Shown piece after piece: positions 1 through 6,662 of a stretch of DNA of 16,022 bases. Origin of the DNA: Mariaggregatimicrobium sp964498785 (GTDB taxonomy: Bacteria; Zhuqueibacterota; Zhuqueibacteria; Thermofontimicrobiales; Thiofontviventaceae). The notes beneath the pieces are model-generated. The model saw nothing but the letters and a program-made list of their open reading frames with translations. It did not search any database and was not told where the DNA came from. The translations under genes were made by a program, and so were the position numbers. Numbering within the stretch: the stretch's first letter is position 1; each line of letters opens with the position of its first letter. Where the stretch lies: contig CAZCJL010000143.1 in the NCBI GenBank assembly GCA_964498785.1, positions 1 to 16,022 on the forward strand, written 5' to 3'.

Positions 1-194
1 TAATTGATATTTATTATATTAAGAGTTGTTTCTATTAATAAATCAACAGAATCATCTATTACAAAAATCTTTTTTGTTTGAAATCTAAATCATTTGCCAA
101 ATTATTATGAGGCGAGAATCAACTGGTCATTATGGCATTTTGTTAATCTGAAACAAGGAATAAGCAAAGGGGTCACTATTGAATCGCAGCAGTT

Positions 195-530
195 TTATAT
201 ATTATTGTTTGCTCGTTTTATAATAGTAAATTCATCTAATAATTTGTCCAACGGGAACTTAATTGTTGGAGTTCCTGCATTTAAAAATACAGTTTTACCA
301 TCATCATTAATCACCCACATATCTTGTTCAGATATTTTGTGTTTTAATTGATCGCCTGGATTTAATTTAGGTAAGGCATATCCTTCGTCTTTCTCTTTTA
401 TCCTTGCAATTTGTTCAGGTATTTCTGTATCCTGCCAATCGATTAATCGACCTGCATGTACTAATTGAACACCATCAGCAATCATTTTTTCTATATAATC
501 AACGAGATTTTTATATTCTGATTCAATCAT
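195..530 (-). CDS. Hypothetical 111-aa protein downstream of the restriction endonuclease
   Basis: I do not recognise a family. The protein is soluble-looking and acidic, with no signal peptide or membrane segment. It starts with an amphipathic helix-like stretch (residues 1-20) and contains the segment VQLVHAGRLIDWQ, and its second half is beta-rich with a conserved-looking MWVINDDGKTVF. The start is supported by an AAAAGG ribosome-binding site about 8 nt before the ATG. It lies 33 nt after the stop of the TdeIII-like endonuclease on the same strand and probably shares its transcript, so it may belong to the restriction-modification cassette or be a passenger. No attC can be seen between the two genes. 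Function is unknown; the reading frame itself is likely real. Confidence 0.6.
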   Translation of the reverse strand: MIESEYKNLVDYIEKMIADGVQLVHAGRLIDWQDTEIPEQIARIKEKDEGYALPKLNPGDQLKHKISEQDMWVINDDGKTVFLNAGTPTIKFPLDKLLDEFTIIKRANNNI

Positions 531-563
531 ATTTTTAACCTTTTATTATCATTTCAATTGATA

Positions 564-1337
564 TTATTTGAATTTTTTAAAGTATTTATCGATTTCTGGT
601 CGTAACTCAATTCCGACTCTTTCAAAACATTTTAACAATTCTGGATATGTATCATTCTTCCCAAGAAAATCCCATAATTCATCAGCAACTTTTAATTCAT
701 CGCCTAAATCCAACATCCCTTTTAATGTCCATCGTTCATATGGTTTTGGTTCGTAGGGATTATATGGTATTGCAATATAAGACATTACGTTAGCAGATGG
801 ATTCTGTGCCAAATAAATTGCTACCCACTCTAATAATGTTCGCTTAAAATCTTTGATGTTGCTTATATTGGGTTTGGCAGTTTTTAGATCAAATAGATGG
901 GCTGTTCCATCGGTATCCTTAACGAATAAATCTACTTTTACAGTTCTAAGCTTATTCATTCTTCCTTCATTGCAAACATTTCGAATTCTTTGTATTTCTT
1001 CAGCTTTATTGGGATCATTACCCATAGTCAACTCATTCATTATTTGCTGAATTTCTGCTTGCGCTCTTTCACTAATTGTATCTCCAACGACAGATTGTTT
1101 TTGAGCAAATTGGAAATTTTCATTTGCCAGAGTTTCAGCAACAGGTTCAAAGATAGATGTGCCAAACGTTGTATTCAAAGAGTGAATAAAGGAAAAGAGT
1201 GCCATTCTATCTCGTCCAAGTAATCGATAATGAAAGGGCATATGTTTTGTTTCTGGACTATATGTTTCAAATTTTTTCCTTAAACTTTTTTTAATAGTGT
1301 TTTCTATACTGGTAATTTGTTCGGTTGTTAGAGGCAT
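564..1337 (-). CDS. Type II restriction endonuclease, TdeIII-like
   Basis: The 257-aa protein matches what I remember of the TdeIII restriction endonuclease family (RE_TdeIII), including the YSPETKHMPFHYRLLGRDRM and FGTSIFEPVAE blocks in the N-terminal third. A PD-(D/E)XK-type active site is visible as KVDLF (D136) followed by FDLKTAKP (D150, K152). TdeIII from Treponema denticola is, from memory, a GGNCC-specific enzyme; that this protein shares the specificity is inference. It starts 1 nt after the stop of the DNA methyltransferase gene, with an AAAGGA ribosome-binding site inside the end of that gene, so the two are translationally linked and the methylase is made first. Length agrees with the family and no truncation is seen. 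Restriction enzymes are known cargo of chromosomal integrons, which fits the context. Confidence 0.8.
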   Translation of the reverse strand: MPLTTEQITSIENTIKKSLRKKFETYSPETKHMPFHYRLLGRDRMALFSFIHSLNTTFGTSIFEPVAETLANENFQFAQKQSVVGDTISERAQAEIQQIMNELTMGNDPNKAEEIQRIRNVCNEGRMNKLRTVKVDLFVKDTDGTAHLFDLKTAKPNISNIKDFKRTLLEWVAIYLAQNPSANVMSYIAIPYNPYEPKPYERWTLKGMLDLGDELKVADELWDFLGKNDTYPELLKCFERVGIELRPEIDKYFKKFK

Positions 1338-1338
1338 T

Positions 1339-2922
1339 TTATTTTTCCTTTAGGTGAAATATCATTTCGGAGTATGCTCTTTTATCTCGTTCAGTTCTAT
1401 TTAAGACAGGTCGTTTAAAAGTGTTTACGATTTTCATGTTCGAGTTCTCAGCAATTGTTGGATATAAATTAAATTTATCATTTGCTACAAGAAAAATATC
1501 ATAATCATCTGCTAAAAATTTTGTACTATTAAGAAGAACTTTTGATATTCCATCAACATATGAATCTCTTGCTTCTTTACCACTTCCTTTCGATAATGGA
1601 CCAATTTCTTTTTCATCTTCTCGATTGAAACCAAAAAGATCGTATGCATAAGCATGTTGTTCATGATAATCAATTAGACCAACATAGGGAGGGCTTGAAA
1701 ATATACCACGTATTTTTTGTGTACTCAAAAGAGTTGCAAACGCAGGATTCTTTTTTTGTATTTCAGAAAATAAGTCTATTGTTCTTGAATCTCCTGTCAA
1801 GCAAATTTGATTTGTATCAGTACGCAACTTTGAAAATTGCTGTAATCTTGCTAAGGTATCTTTGCTATATTTATCCCACCATTTTTTAATTGAGAATAGA
1901 GGCTTACATATTTTTTTATGTTTTGTACAATAGTAAGTGGTAGTTATAGGATCAATTAAAGTGGCCAGATCAGAATGCGTTGTGGCTCTGCACGAACGTA
2001 TAGTTCGACTCAGGATAATACTAACAACAATTTTGATTTTGCTATTTTTTATATTTTTTACAAGATCAAAAACAAAATCAATCTCCTCTCTAACAGATTT
2101 AAAATACCATTTATCTAAAAAATTGTCATTATTATGTTGATTCAGTTCAATATTATATTTTTTAACCAAATCTTTGTATATATGTAAAAACTCTTTTGCT
2201 TTTTCATTGCCATATTTTTTTTCATCGATTTTTCCATTATTTACATTATATCTATATTCTGGCGATGGAAAGAACTCATTATTAAATTTATATAATTCAG
2301 TAAGCAATGAATTTTCAAACTCAATTACATGTTTATCAGATAAAAATCGATTAAGTGATTTTGAGATTGAATTTATTACTTTGTACAATTCATAAAAATC
2401 TTCATTATTAAATTTATTGACTTTTGTATTAGAAATTAGTGCATTAAATGCAGAGATGTCAACTCCAATGGCATGCATACCAATTTCATTCGCCTGTACA
2501 AGCGTTGTACCACTACCACAAAATGGATCTAATATTACATCTCCTTTTTTAAAATAAACTTGTTTTTTAAAATCATCAATATGATCATCAAGGAAATACT
2601 CAACTAATTGAGGAATAAATTTTCCTTTATACGGATGAAGTCTATGAACATGTTTAGTTGTTTCTTTCTCTCTATATTGGTCAAAGGATAATGCCCAGTT
2701 TAAATCATCACCAAGCTGATTTTTCCAAGCAATTTCCTTTTTGCTATTGTATGATTTGTAATAGTTTTCAAGGTCACTTTTTGCAACAAATAAATTTCCA
2801 TTATCACCGTATTTTCTTACTCGTCCGTATTGAACTAAATATGAGATATTCGTATGAGTTATTTTTTTGTTGAGAAACTCAGTTGCCCATTGACTCGCTT
2901 GTTTTATTGTTAATAGTTCCAT
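1339..2922 (-). CDS. Type II DNA methyltransferase (N4-cytosine/N6-adenine class)
   Basis: This 527-aa protein protects host DNA from the endonuclease encoded next to it. Residues 1-58 resemble a MerR/excisionase-like DNA-binding helix-turn-helix (LTIKQASQWATEF...ISYLVQYGRVRKYG). Residues 93-106 carry the HPYKGKFIPQ block that often precedes the cofactor site. Motif I for S-adenosylmethionine is DPFCGSGTT (132-140), with acidic D155 in GVDIS. The catalytic motif IV is SPPY (410-413). SPPY is typical of N4-cytosine methylases, which would suit a GC-only target such as GGNCC. Motif I precedes motif IV by about 270 residues, and that segment probably holds target recognition. The start is backed by AAAGGTGG 8 nt upstream. 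It is the first gene of its cassette, 136 nt behind a 122-bp repeat. The family call is firm; the exact base modified is inferred. Confidence 0.85.
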   Translation of the reverse strand: MELLTIKQASQWATEFLNKKITHTNISYLVQYGRVRKYGDNGNLFVAKSDLENYYKSYNSKKEIAWKNQLGDDLNWALSFDQYREKETTKHVHRLHPYKGKFIPQLVEYFLDDHIDDFKKQVYFKKGDVILDPFCGSGTTLVQANEIGMHAIGVDISAFNALISNTKVNKFNNEDFYELYKVINSISKSLNRFLSDKHVIEFENSLLTELYKFNNEFFPSPEYRYNVNNGKIDEKKYGNEKAKEFLHIYKDLVKKYNIELNQHNNDNFLDKWYFKSVREEIDFVFDLVKNIKNSKIKIVVSIILSRTIRSCRATTHSDLATLIDPITTTYYCTKHKKICKPLFSIKKWWDKYSKDTLARLQQFSKLRTDTNQICLTGDSRTIDLFSEIQKKNPAFATLLSTQKIRGIFSSPPYVGLIDYHEQHAYAYDLFGFNREDEKEIGPLSKGSGKEARDSYVDGISKVLLNSTKFLADDYDIFLVANDKFNLYPTIAENSNMKIVNTFKRPVLNRTERDKRAYSEMIFHLKEK

Positions 2923-3058
2923 TAAGTAATGCCACCTTTAAAAATTTAATATTTGATTTTTTCGTTAATGTAAATATAAGAATTTTTCAACAAATATGTA
3001 ACAAAAAAATTGATCAAACTTATTTTAATATTGAATAGAACCATTTATTTAAAAATTA

Positions 3059-3180
3059 TAATGTCTCGCTCACCTGTTAAAGTGGGCGCTTTTTGCTCAC
3101 TTTATCAGGTGAAGTGGGGTTGTTGGGCGGCTGGCCGGGAGAGCGAGACATTGAGCGGACGTCTTTTCAGTCCGCTCAAC
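3059..3180 (-). repeat. 122-bp interleaved repeat, copy 1 (mini-cassette)
   Basis: One of four near-identical copies (3059, 5264, 7942, 10273). It carries G at offset 59, as copy 2 does; copies 3 and 4 carry A there. On the minus strand it begins GTTGAGC, exactly at the crossover of the preceding attC, and ends GAGACA before TTATAA. It holds a 10-bp hairpin (TTGAGCGGAC / GTCCGCTCAA), an inner hairpin (CACCTG...CAGGTG) and the arms AATGTCTCGCTC / GAGCGAGACATT. The minimal mobile unit is inferred to be 3062-3179 (118 bp). It is GC-richer than its AT-rich neighbours and carries no convincing gene. Confidence 0.9.
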
Positions 3181-3309
3181 GACAAGTGTAACCTGCCAAA
3201 GGGCTTGTTTGCACAGAACTTAAGGACGCAAACAAAACCTTGATTAATGCACTAAATTTCTGGATTTCATCGTCCGCCCTTTGTCGGGTAAGCGCCCAGC
3301 GAGTTACTT
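3174..3309 (-). other. attC-like site of cassette 4, intron-distal palindrome
   Basis: The palindrome arms are ACCTGCCAAAGGGC (3191-3204) and GCCCTTTGTCGGGT (3276-3289), paired with two mismatches. One core is a perfect R' box, GTTGAGC on the minus strand (3174-3180). The opposite core, AAGTAAC (3303-3309 on the minus strand), fits RYYYAAC poorly. A better R'' box, GCATAAC, lies at 3952-3958 on the far side of the group II intron and agrees with the first bases of cassette 4 (TTATGC). The attC may therefore have been split or rearranged by the intron, or there may be two adjacent sites of which one is incomplete. Confidence 0.55.
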
Positions 3310-3312
3310 ACC

Positions 3313-3933
3313 ATTTAAGATTAGCACTTTTCCAAGCGCCCCCCACCGAACCGTGCATGCGACTTTCACCGCACACGGCTCTCCAGTTTAAATGATTAAT
3401 TCATAAATCGATCATTGCACGCATTTCGCTGTGCTTGTGATTTACTTTTCACCATCTCCGCCTGCTCCACTTTGCCCTGTGAACAGCTTTCCCATTCTCC
3501 CTGGTGGATCGTTACTTCCACGACTACTATTGGAGCTCCGTCACCATAGAACTCTCGTCCCGTAGGCAATCCCGTGTTCCGTACAAGTTGGACGTTTGAT
3601 AGATTGACTTAGGCACTCCTTTCACAGCCTTACCATTACTCATTGTAATGTGTCTCTATCGGGTGTTATCTCCGATGACTTGACCGCCTTCACCGAAGCA
3701 AATAGAGTATAGGTTTTAATCCGCCTGGGCGGATCGTTGCGGTATCCTCTTGACGGTATCCAGTCCGTCTCAACCCGCTTTCCTACTATGTCGTAGATGC
3801 GCCTTCTTTTTTGCGTACTCTTTTCACGTGTCAGTTTCCCTTCACGCTAAGGTAGATCGACTTATGGGTATTACATTAACACCTTCCCATATCCGCCTGC
3901 GGCGAAAATCCTTCTTGCCGTTTCACGGCGCAC
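3313..3933 (-). mobile_element. ORF-less group II intron
   Basis: A canonical 34-nt domain V lies at 3348-3381 (minus strand). It has the catalytic AGC near its 5' end, a GAAA tetraloop, a two-nucleotide bulge and full stem pairing to ACGGTTC. A short domain VI hairpin (GCGCTT-GGAA-AAGTGC) with candidate bulged adenosines follows, then a plausible 3' end in TTAAAT near 3313. The 5' end is placed at GTGCG (3929-3933), the usual group II 5' consensus. The space between would be domains I-IV; only a 19-codon remnant frame (3396-3455, starting MVKSKSQAQ) sits where a reverse transcriptase would be. The intron therefore needs a protein from elsewhere, or is dead. It lies between an R''-like box and an attC palindrome and is co-oriented with the genes. 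Boundaries are approximate to a few nucleotides; the subclass is not assigned. Confidence 0.8.
3348..3381 (-). ncRNA. Group II intron domain V
   Basis: This 34-nt hairpin is the catalytic core of the intron. It reads GAGCCG at its 5' end and CGGTTC at its 3' end on the minus strand, with a GAAA loop in the middle and a two-base bulge on the 3' side, as expected for domain V. It is the single strongest piece of evidence that the intergenic block from about 3313 to 3933 is a group II intron. Confidence 0.88.
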
Positions 3934-3951
3934 AGTCTGGTGCAGCATGTT

Positions 3952-3958
3952 GTTATGC
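3952..3958 (-). other. R'' core box of cassette 4 attC
   Basis: The minus strand reads GCATAAC followed by AACATGCTGCACC, which resembles the start of other attC arms here (for example the AACAATTGGCTGCACC beside 10507). Its complement GTTATGC agrees with TTATGCC, the first bases of the same cassette next to 5266, as expected if the cassette once closed into a circle. The rest of this arm is interrupted by the group II intron. Confidence 0.55.
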
Positions 3959-3981
3959 CATATTTATTGAATGACTGTTGA

Positions 3982-5235
3982 TTACTCGAGAAGAACCATT
4001 TTTTGAATTCCATGAAAATCACCTGCTATTACGTGACATATATAAATTCCACTCGGTAATTTATTGGGTGTCCAGTTAATAGAGTGCATTCCAGCAGATT
4101 TTATTTCTTTCAATATTGATTCTACTTGTCTGCCAGAAACATTATAAATATTGATATTTACCTTGCAATCATTGCTAATATTAAAAACAATGTTTGTGGA
4201 GGAATTAAATGGATTTGGATAATTCTTTAATAAGATATAATTAGGTTTGTTCTCATCTTGAATATCGAGAACATTCGTTTGAATTTTTTGAAGCATCCAC
4301 TCATTACCACAATCATCAGTTTTTTGTATGTGCCCAACAGTTCCAACGACCCATCCAACATTTTGGTCAACAAATTTTATAGAGTTGAACTGATTATCTG
4401 TTTCTCTGTAAGAATTTATTAACCAAGTTTCACCCCCGTCAACTGTTTTTAAAATTGCTCCATTCGATCCAACAACAAAACCATTCCGCTCGTTCAAAAA
4501 AAATGTTGATAAAAATATCTCCCAGACAGGGCTTTGTTGTACTTTCCATGTCTGGCCCAAGTCGTTTGTTTTTAGAATAATAGATTCATCGCCGACAGCC
4601 CAACCGGTTGAGTCGTTAATGAAAAAGATATCGCAAATAGGAGCTTGCCATTTGTCGTAAACCGTTGTCCAAGTTTGACCTGAGTTCACAGTTTTTAAAA
4701 TCACACTACTTTTTGAAGTCCACGCACCCCCAACGATAAAGCCAGTGCTATCATTAACAAAAAAAACAGAATTCAAATGATCACTAGTTTGGCTATTTTG
4801 TTGAAACCATGAAATACCAGCATCATTTGTGTGAAATATTTTAGCATTTTGACTAACAGCCCATCCACTTTGCTCATCAATAAAGAAAATAGATTGAACA
4901 TATGCATCAGTGAACTTTCTCCCTTGTGCAATCCACTCATCACCCCAATTTGTGGATTTTAATAGAGTGCCTTCATCTCCAACTGCCCACCCAATTCTAT
5001 CAATAAAAAAAATAGAATTAATTCTCTCGTTTGTAGGAGTTTCTTGAAGAAGCCAAGTATGGCCACCGTTTTGAGTTTTAACAATATTTCCACCAATAAA
5101 ACCTACGGCAATTGCGGAATCTTGATTGAATATTACCAAATCTCTCAAGGTGTCATCATCTTGGGTGATTTCAATTTTTCCATAGACAGATAAACTGATT
5201 AAAAATATTGAAAGAAGAATTTTGACATTAAACAT
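3982..5235 (-). CDS. Secreted Ycf48/BNR-type beta-propeller protein with T9SS sorting domain
   Basis: The 417-aa protein has an N-terminal signal peptide (hydrophobic residues 5-18, ending near YGK). It then has about six to seven repeats of the pattern GWAVG..G.ILKT.D.G.TW (residues about 40-320), the signature of Ycf48-like/BNR propeller domains. Residues about 336-417 form a type IX secretion type A sorting domain, with YPNPFN at 339-344, the inner pattern VNINIYNVSGRQV and the terminal IQKMVLLE. It should therefore cross the inner membrane by Sec and the outer membrane by T9SS, ending up on the surface or outside the cell. The start follows an AAAGAGA ribosome-binding site. It is the only gene of cassette 4, 28 nt behind a 122-bp repeat. 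The ligand or substrate is unknown. The domain calls are strong. Confidence 0.85.
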   Translation of the reverse strand: MFNVKILLSIFLISLSVYGKIEITQDDDTLRDLVIFNQDSAIAVGFIGGNIVKTQNGGHTWLLQETPTNERINSIFFIDRIGWAVGDEGTLLKSTNWGDEWIAQGRKFTDAYVQSIFFIDEQSGWAVSQNAKIFHTNDAGISWFQQNSQTSDHLNSVFFVNDSTGFIVGGAWTSKSSVILKTVNSGQTWTTVYDKWQAPICDIFFINDSTGWAVGDESIILKTNDLGQTWKVQQSPVWEIFLSTFFLNERNGFVVGSNGAILKTVDGGETWLINSYRETDNQFNSIKFVDQNVGWVVGTVGHIQKTDDCGNEWMLQKIQTNVLDIQDENKPNYILLKNYPNPFNSSTNIVFNISNDCKVNINIYNVSGRQVESILKEIKSAGMHSINWTPNKLPSGIYICHVIAGDFHGIQKMVLLE

Positions 5236-5263
5236 TTTCTTATCTCTTTAATTGCTTTTGGCA

Positions 5264-5385
5264 TAATGTCTCGCTCACCTGTTAAAGTGGGCGCTTTTTG
5301 CTCACTTTATCAGGTGAAGTGGGGTTGTTGGGCGGCTGGCCGGGAGAGCGAGACATTGAGCGGACGTCTTTTCAGTCCGCTCAAC
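5264..5385 (-). repeat. 122-bp interleaved repeat, copy 2 (mini-cassette)
   Basis: Identical to copy 1 (G at offset 59). On the minus strand it runs from GTTGAGC, the R' core of attC 3, to GAGACA, which directly abuts TTATGCC, the first bases of cassette 4. The inferred minimal unit is 5267-5384. It sits 28 nt upstream of the ATG of the propeller gene, so it would form most of that gene's 5' leader if the array is transcribed through. Confidence 0.9.
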
Positions 5386-5506
5386 AATTAAATCAGCCAT
5401 TTTAACCGCATCAGACTAACTTGTGCAAACGAACCGAACTTGAAACTGCCACGAAATTGGCCTGAAAGAATCAGCGGTTAAAATCGGCTGCATTTGCTTG
5501 TTATGT
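5379..5506 (-). other. attC site of cassette 3
   Basis: This is a 128-bp imperfect palindrome. The cores are R'' ACATAAC (5500-5506) and R' GTTGAGC (5379-5385) on the minus strand. The arms CAGCCATTTTAACCGC (5394-5409) and GCGGTTAAAATCGGCTG (5474-5490) pair perfectly apart from one extra base in the R''-proximal arm. That is the extrahelical-base asymmetry that orients an attC, and it places the gene cassette on the minus strand, in agreement with the genes. R'' matches TTATGT at the start of the same cassette (next to 7944). It begins 41 nt after the stop of the last gene. Confidence 0.8.
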
Positions 5507-5547
5507 GTTTACAAAATGTGTATTCATTTGTACTAATAACAAGCCAT

Positions 5548-5970
5548 CTAAGTTGCTTGCTTTTCTGATTCTTTATCTTTTCCAAGTGCCAGTCTTAATG
5601 CAAAAAGTGATAATAATGCTGTTATTGGAGTAAACGCTATCTTTTCAATGAACGTGACGGCAAACAAGTTGCCAATTGTGTTTAGCAAAAACAGAACAAA
5701 TAACAGCCACATACTTGTCTGTGTTATCGTTTTGAATTTTGTGTGATTTACATATTTTATTCTGAGCAGTGTCAGTAAAAAGCATATTAGCAAGATAATT
5801 ATCGAAACCACCTCGAATATAATGAGATCATTTCTACTTTCTATCCTGCCGCCCCATACGATATTTTGAGGGATTAATCCAGCGAGAACGAGTAGGTGAA
5901 AAACAAAAAATATCGCATATAATGCAAGACTCGCATTGGCTGCAAACTCGAAACTGATGAGCTTTCTCAT
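5548..5970 (-). CDS. Small four-helix membrane protein, unknown function
   Basis: The 140-aa protein has four strongly hydrophobic segments (about residues 12-34, 47-68, 85-107 and 110-128) and a short charged C-terminal tail (GKDKESEKQ), so it is an integral inner-membrane protein with both ends probably in the cytoplasm. I do not recognise a named family. The start is well supported by AGAGGAG 6 nt before the ATG. It is the last gene of cassette 3, 22 nt after the DUF3267-like gene and just before the attC site. Sharing a cassette with two HExxH-type proteins suggests a joint role, but the sequence gives no functional residues. Confidence 0.7.
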   Translation of the reverse strand: MRKLISFEFAANASLALYAIFFVFHLLVLAGLIPQNIVWGGRIESRNDLIIFEVVSIIILLICFLLTLLRIKYVNHTKFKTITQTSMWLLFVLFLLNTIGNLFAVTFIEKIAFTPITALLSLFALRLALGKDKESEKQAT

Positions 5971-5992
5971 TTTAACTCCTCTATTTGAAAAT

Positions 5993-6589
5993 TCATTTTA
6001 GATATGCGGTGATGATGTCACCGTCGTCATTATAAATAACTCGTTTGTCATGCTTCATTCCCCAGGCAACAGCCATAAAATCTCCGCCTGAAGCAGCAGC
6101 ATTGATGACAGTCGGAATGAAAATCCAGGCAATAAAATGACTTGGAATTACAACAAGTGCCAAGCCCCCCAAGAGAGAAATGAATATAAAAGGAGATAGT
6201 GCATTGATGACAAACTGGCTACGATTGAGAAGATGTGAAGGCGCTGCTGCGAAAATAACAAAACCTCTCATTCCAATTTTAGCTTTTTGTTTATGAGTCA
6301 AATAAAAAACAGAGGCATGTATGAGTTCGTGAAGATATAATACGAAAAGCACATCCATGGTAATGAACAAAATGCTGACAATAGAAGGTACACTGACAAT
6401 CTTGATATTTAAGAGTGTTTCAAAATTCATTAATGTGTTGGGTTTTACTAAAGAAACCCATAACACAAAGAGTAAGCCAAAGACAAAAACGCCTGTGATT
6501 CTCAAAATATATGATAAAATCAACTGTGCCTTGTTATTTCTAAAATCAAGGGCATCGATTTTATTCATTTCACCAAATTTAGATGTCAT
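5993..6589 (-). CDS. DUF3267-like membrane zincin (putative metallopeptidase)
   Basis: The 198-aa membrane protein has an HELIH motif at residues 87-91 inside a hydrophobic helix and NAAASGGD (D170) in a later helix. This layout matches the DUF3267 'putative zincin peptidase' family, where two histidines and a distal aspartate would bind zinc. Hydrophobic segments lie at about 25-48, 67-86, 125-149 and 151-167. Substrates of this family are, to my knowledge, not established; an intramembrane or membrane-associated proteolytic role is inference. The start has GAGGT 7 nt upstream; Met8 is a possible alternative. It is the middle gene of cassette 3, 73 nt after the HEEGH exported protein. All expected zinc ligands appear intact. 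Confidence 0.75.
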   Translation of the reverse strand: MTSKFGEMNKIDALDFRNNKAQLILSYILRITGVFVFGLLFVLWVSLVKPNTLMNFETLLNIKIVSVPSIVSILFITMDVLFVLYLHELIHASVFYLTHKQKAKIGMRGFVIFAAAPSHLLNRSQFVINALSPFIFISLLGGLALVVIPSHFIAWIFIPTVINAAASGGDFMAVAWGMKHDKRVIYNDDGDIITAYLK

Positions 6590-6662
6590 TGTTACCTCGA
6601 ATTCAAGCGATTAAAATCTTATTGATCATGATATATTTTTATGCTTCAATCCTGTTTAATGA

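Noticed and set aside
1..194. Possible attC closing cassette 5 (GTTAATC at 142-148, weak inverted arms near 92-136)
   Set aside because: The arms pair poorly and the core does not match the first bases of cassette 5 (TTATAA). The true end is probably outside the window.
94..351. 85-codon plus-strand frame at the left edge
   Set aside because: It overlaps the well-supported 111-aa minus-strand gene and has no ribosome-binding site.
2971..2994. Promoter for the methylase gene (TTGAAA and TATATT on the minus strand)
   Set aside because: The two boxes are only 6 nt apart and do not fit sigma-70 or the Bacteroidota-type spacing; AT-rich background makes such matches frequent.
3059..3180. MITE or IS-derived element
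   Set aside because: The ends (TTGAGC... and ...GAGACA) are not terminal inverted repeats of each other and no target duplication is seen; the boundaries coincide with attC crossover points instead.
3010..3243. Plus-strand reading frame over repeat copy 1 (MSRSPVKVGAFCS...), also present at 7944
   Set aside because: It follows the 122-bp repeat and runs into attC arms; it has no ribosome-binding site and lies opposite to all genes. Best seen as a by-product of the repeat.
3750..3974. 74-codon plus-strand frame
   Set aside because: It lies antisense to the group II intron RNA and has no recognisable protein features.
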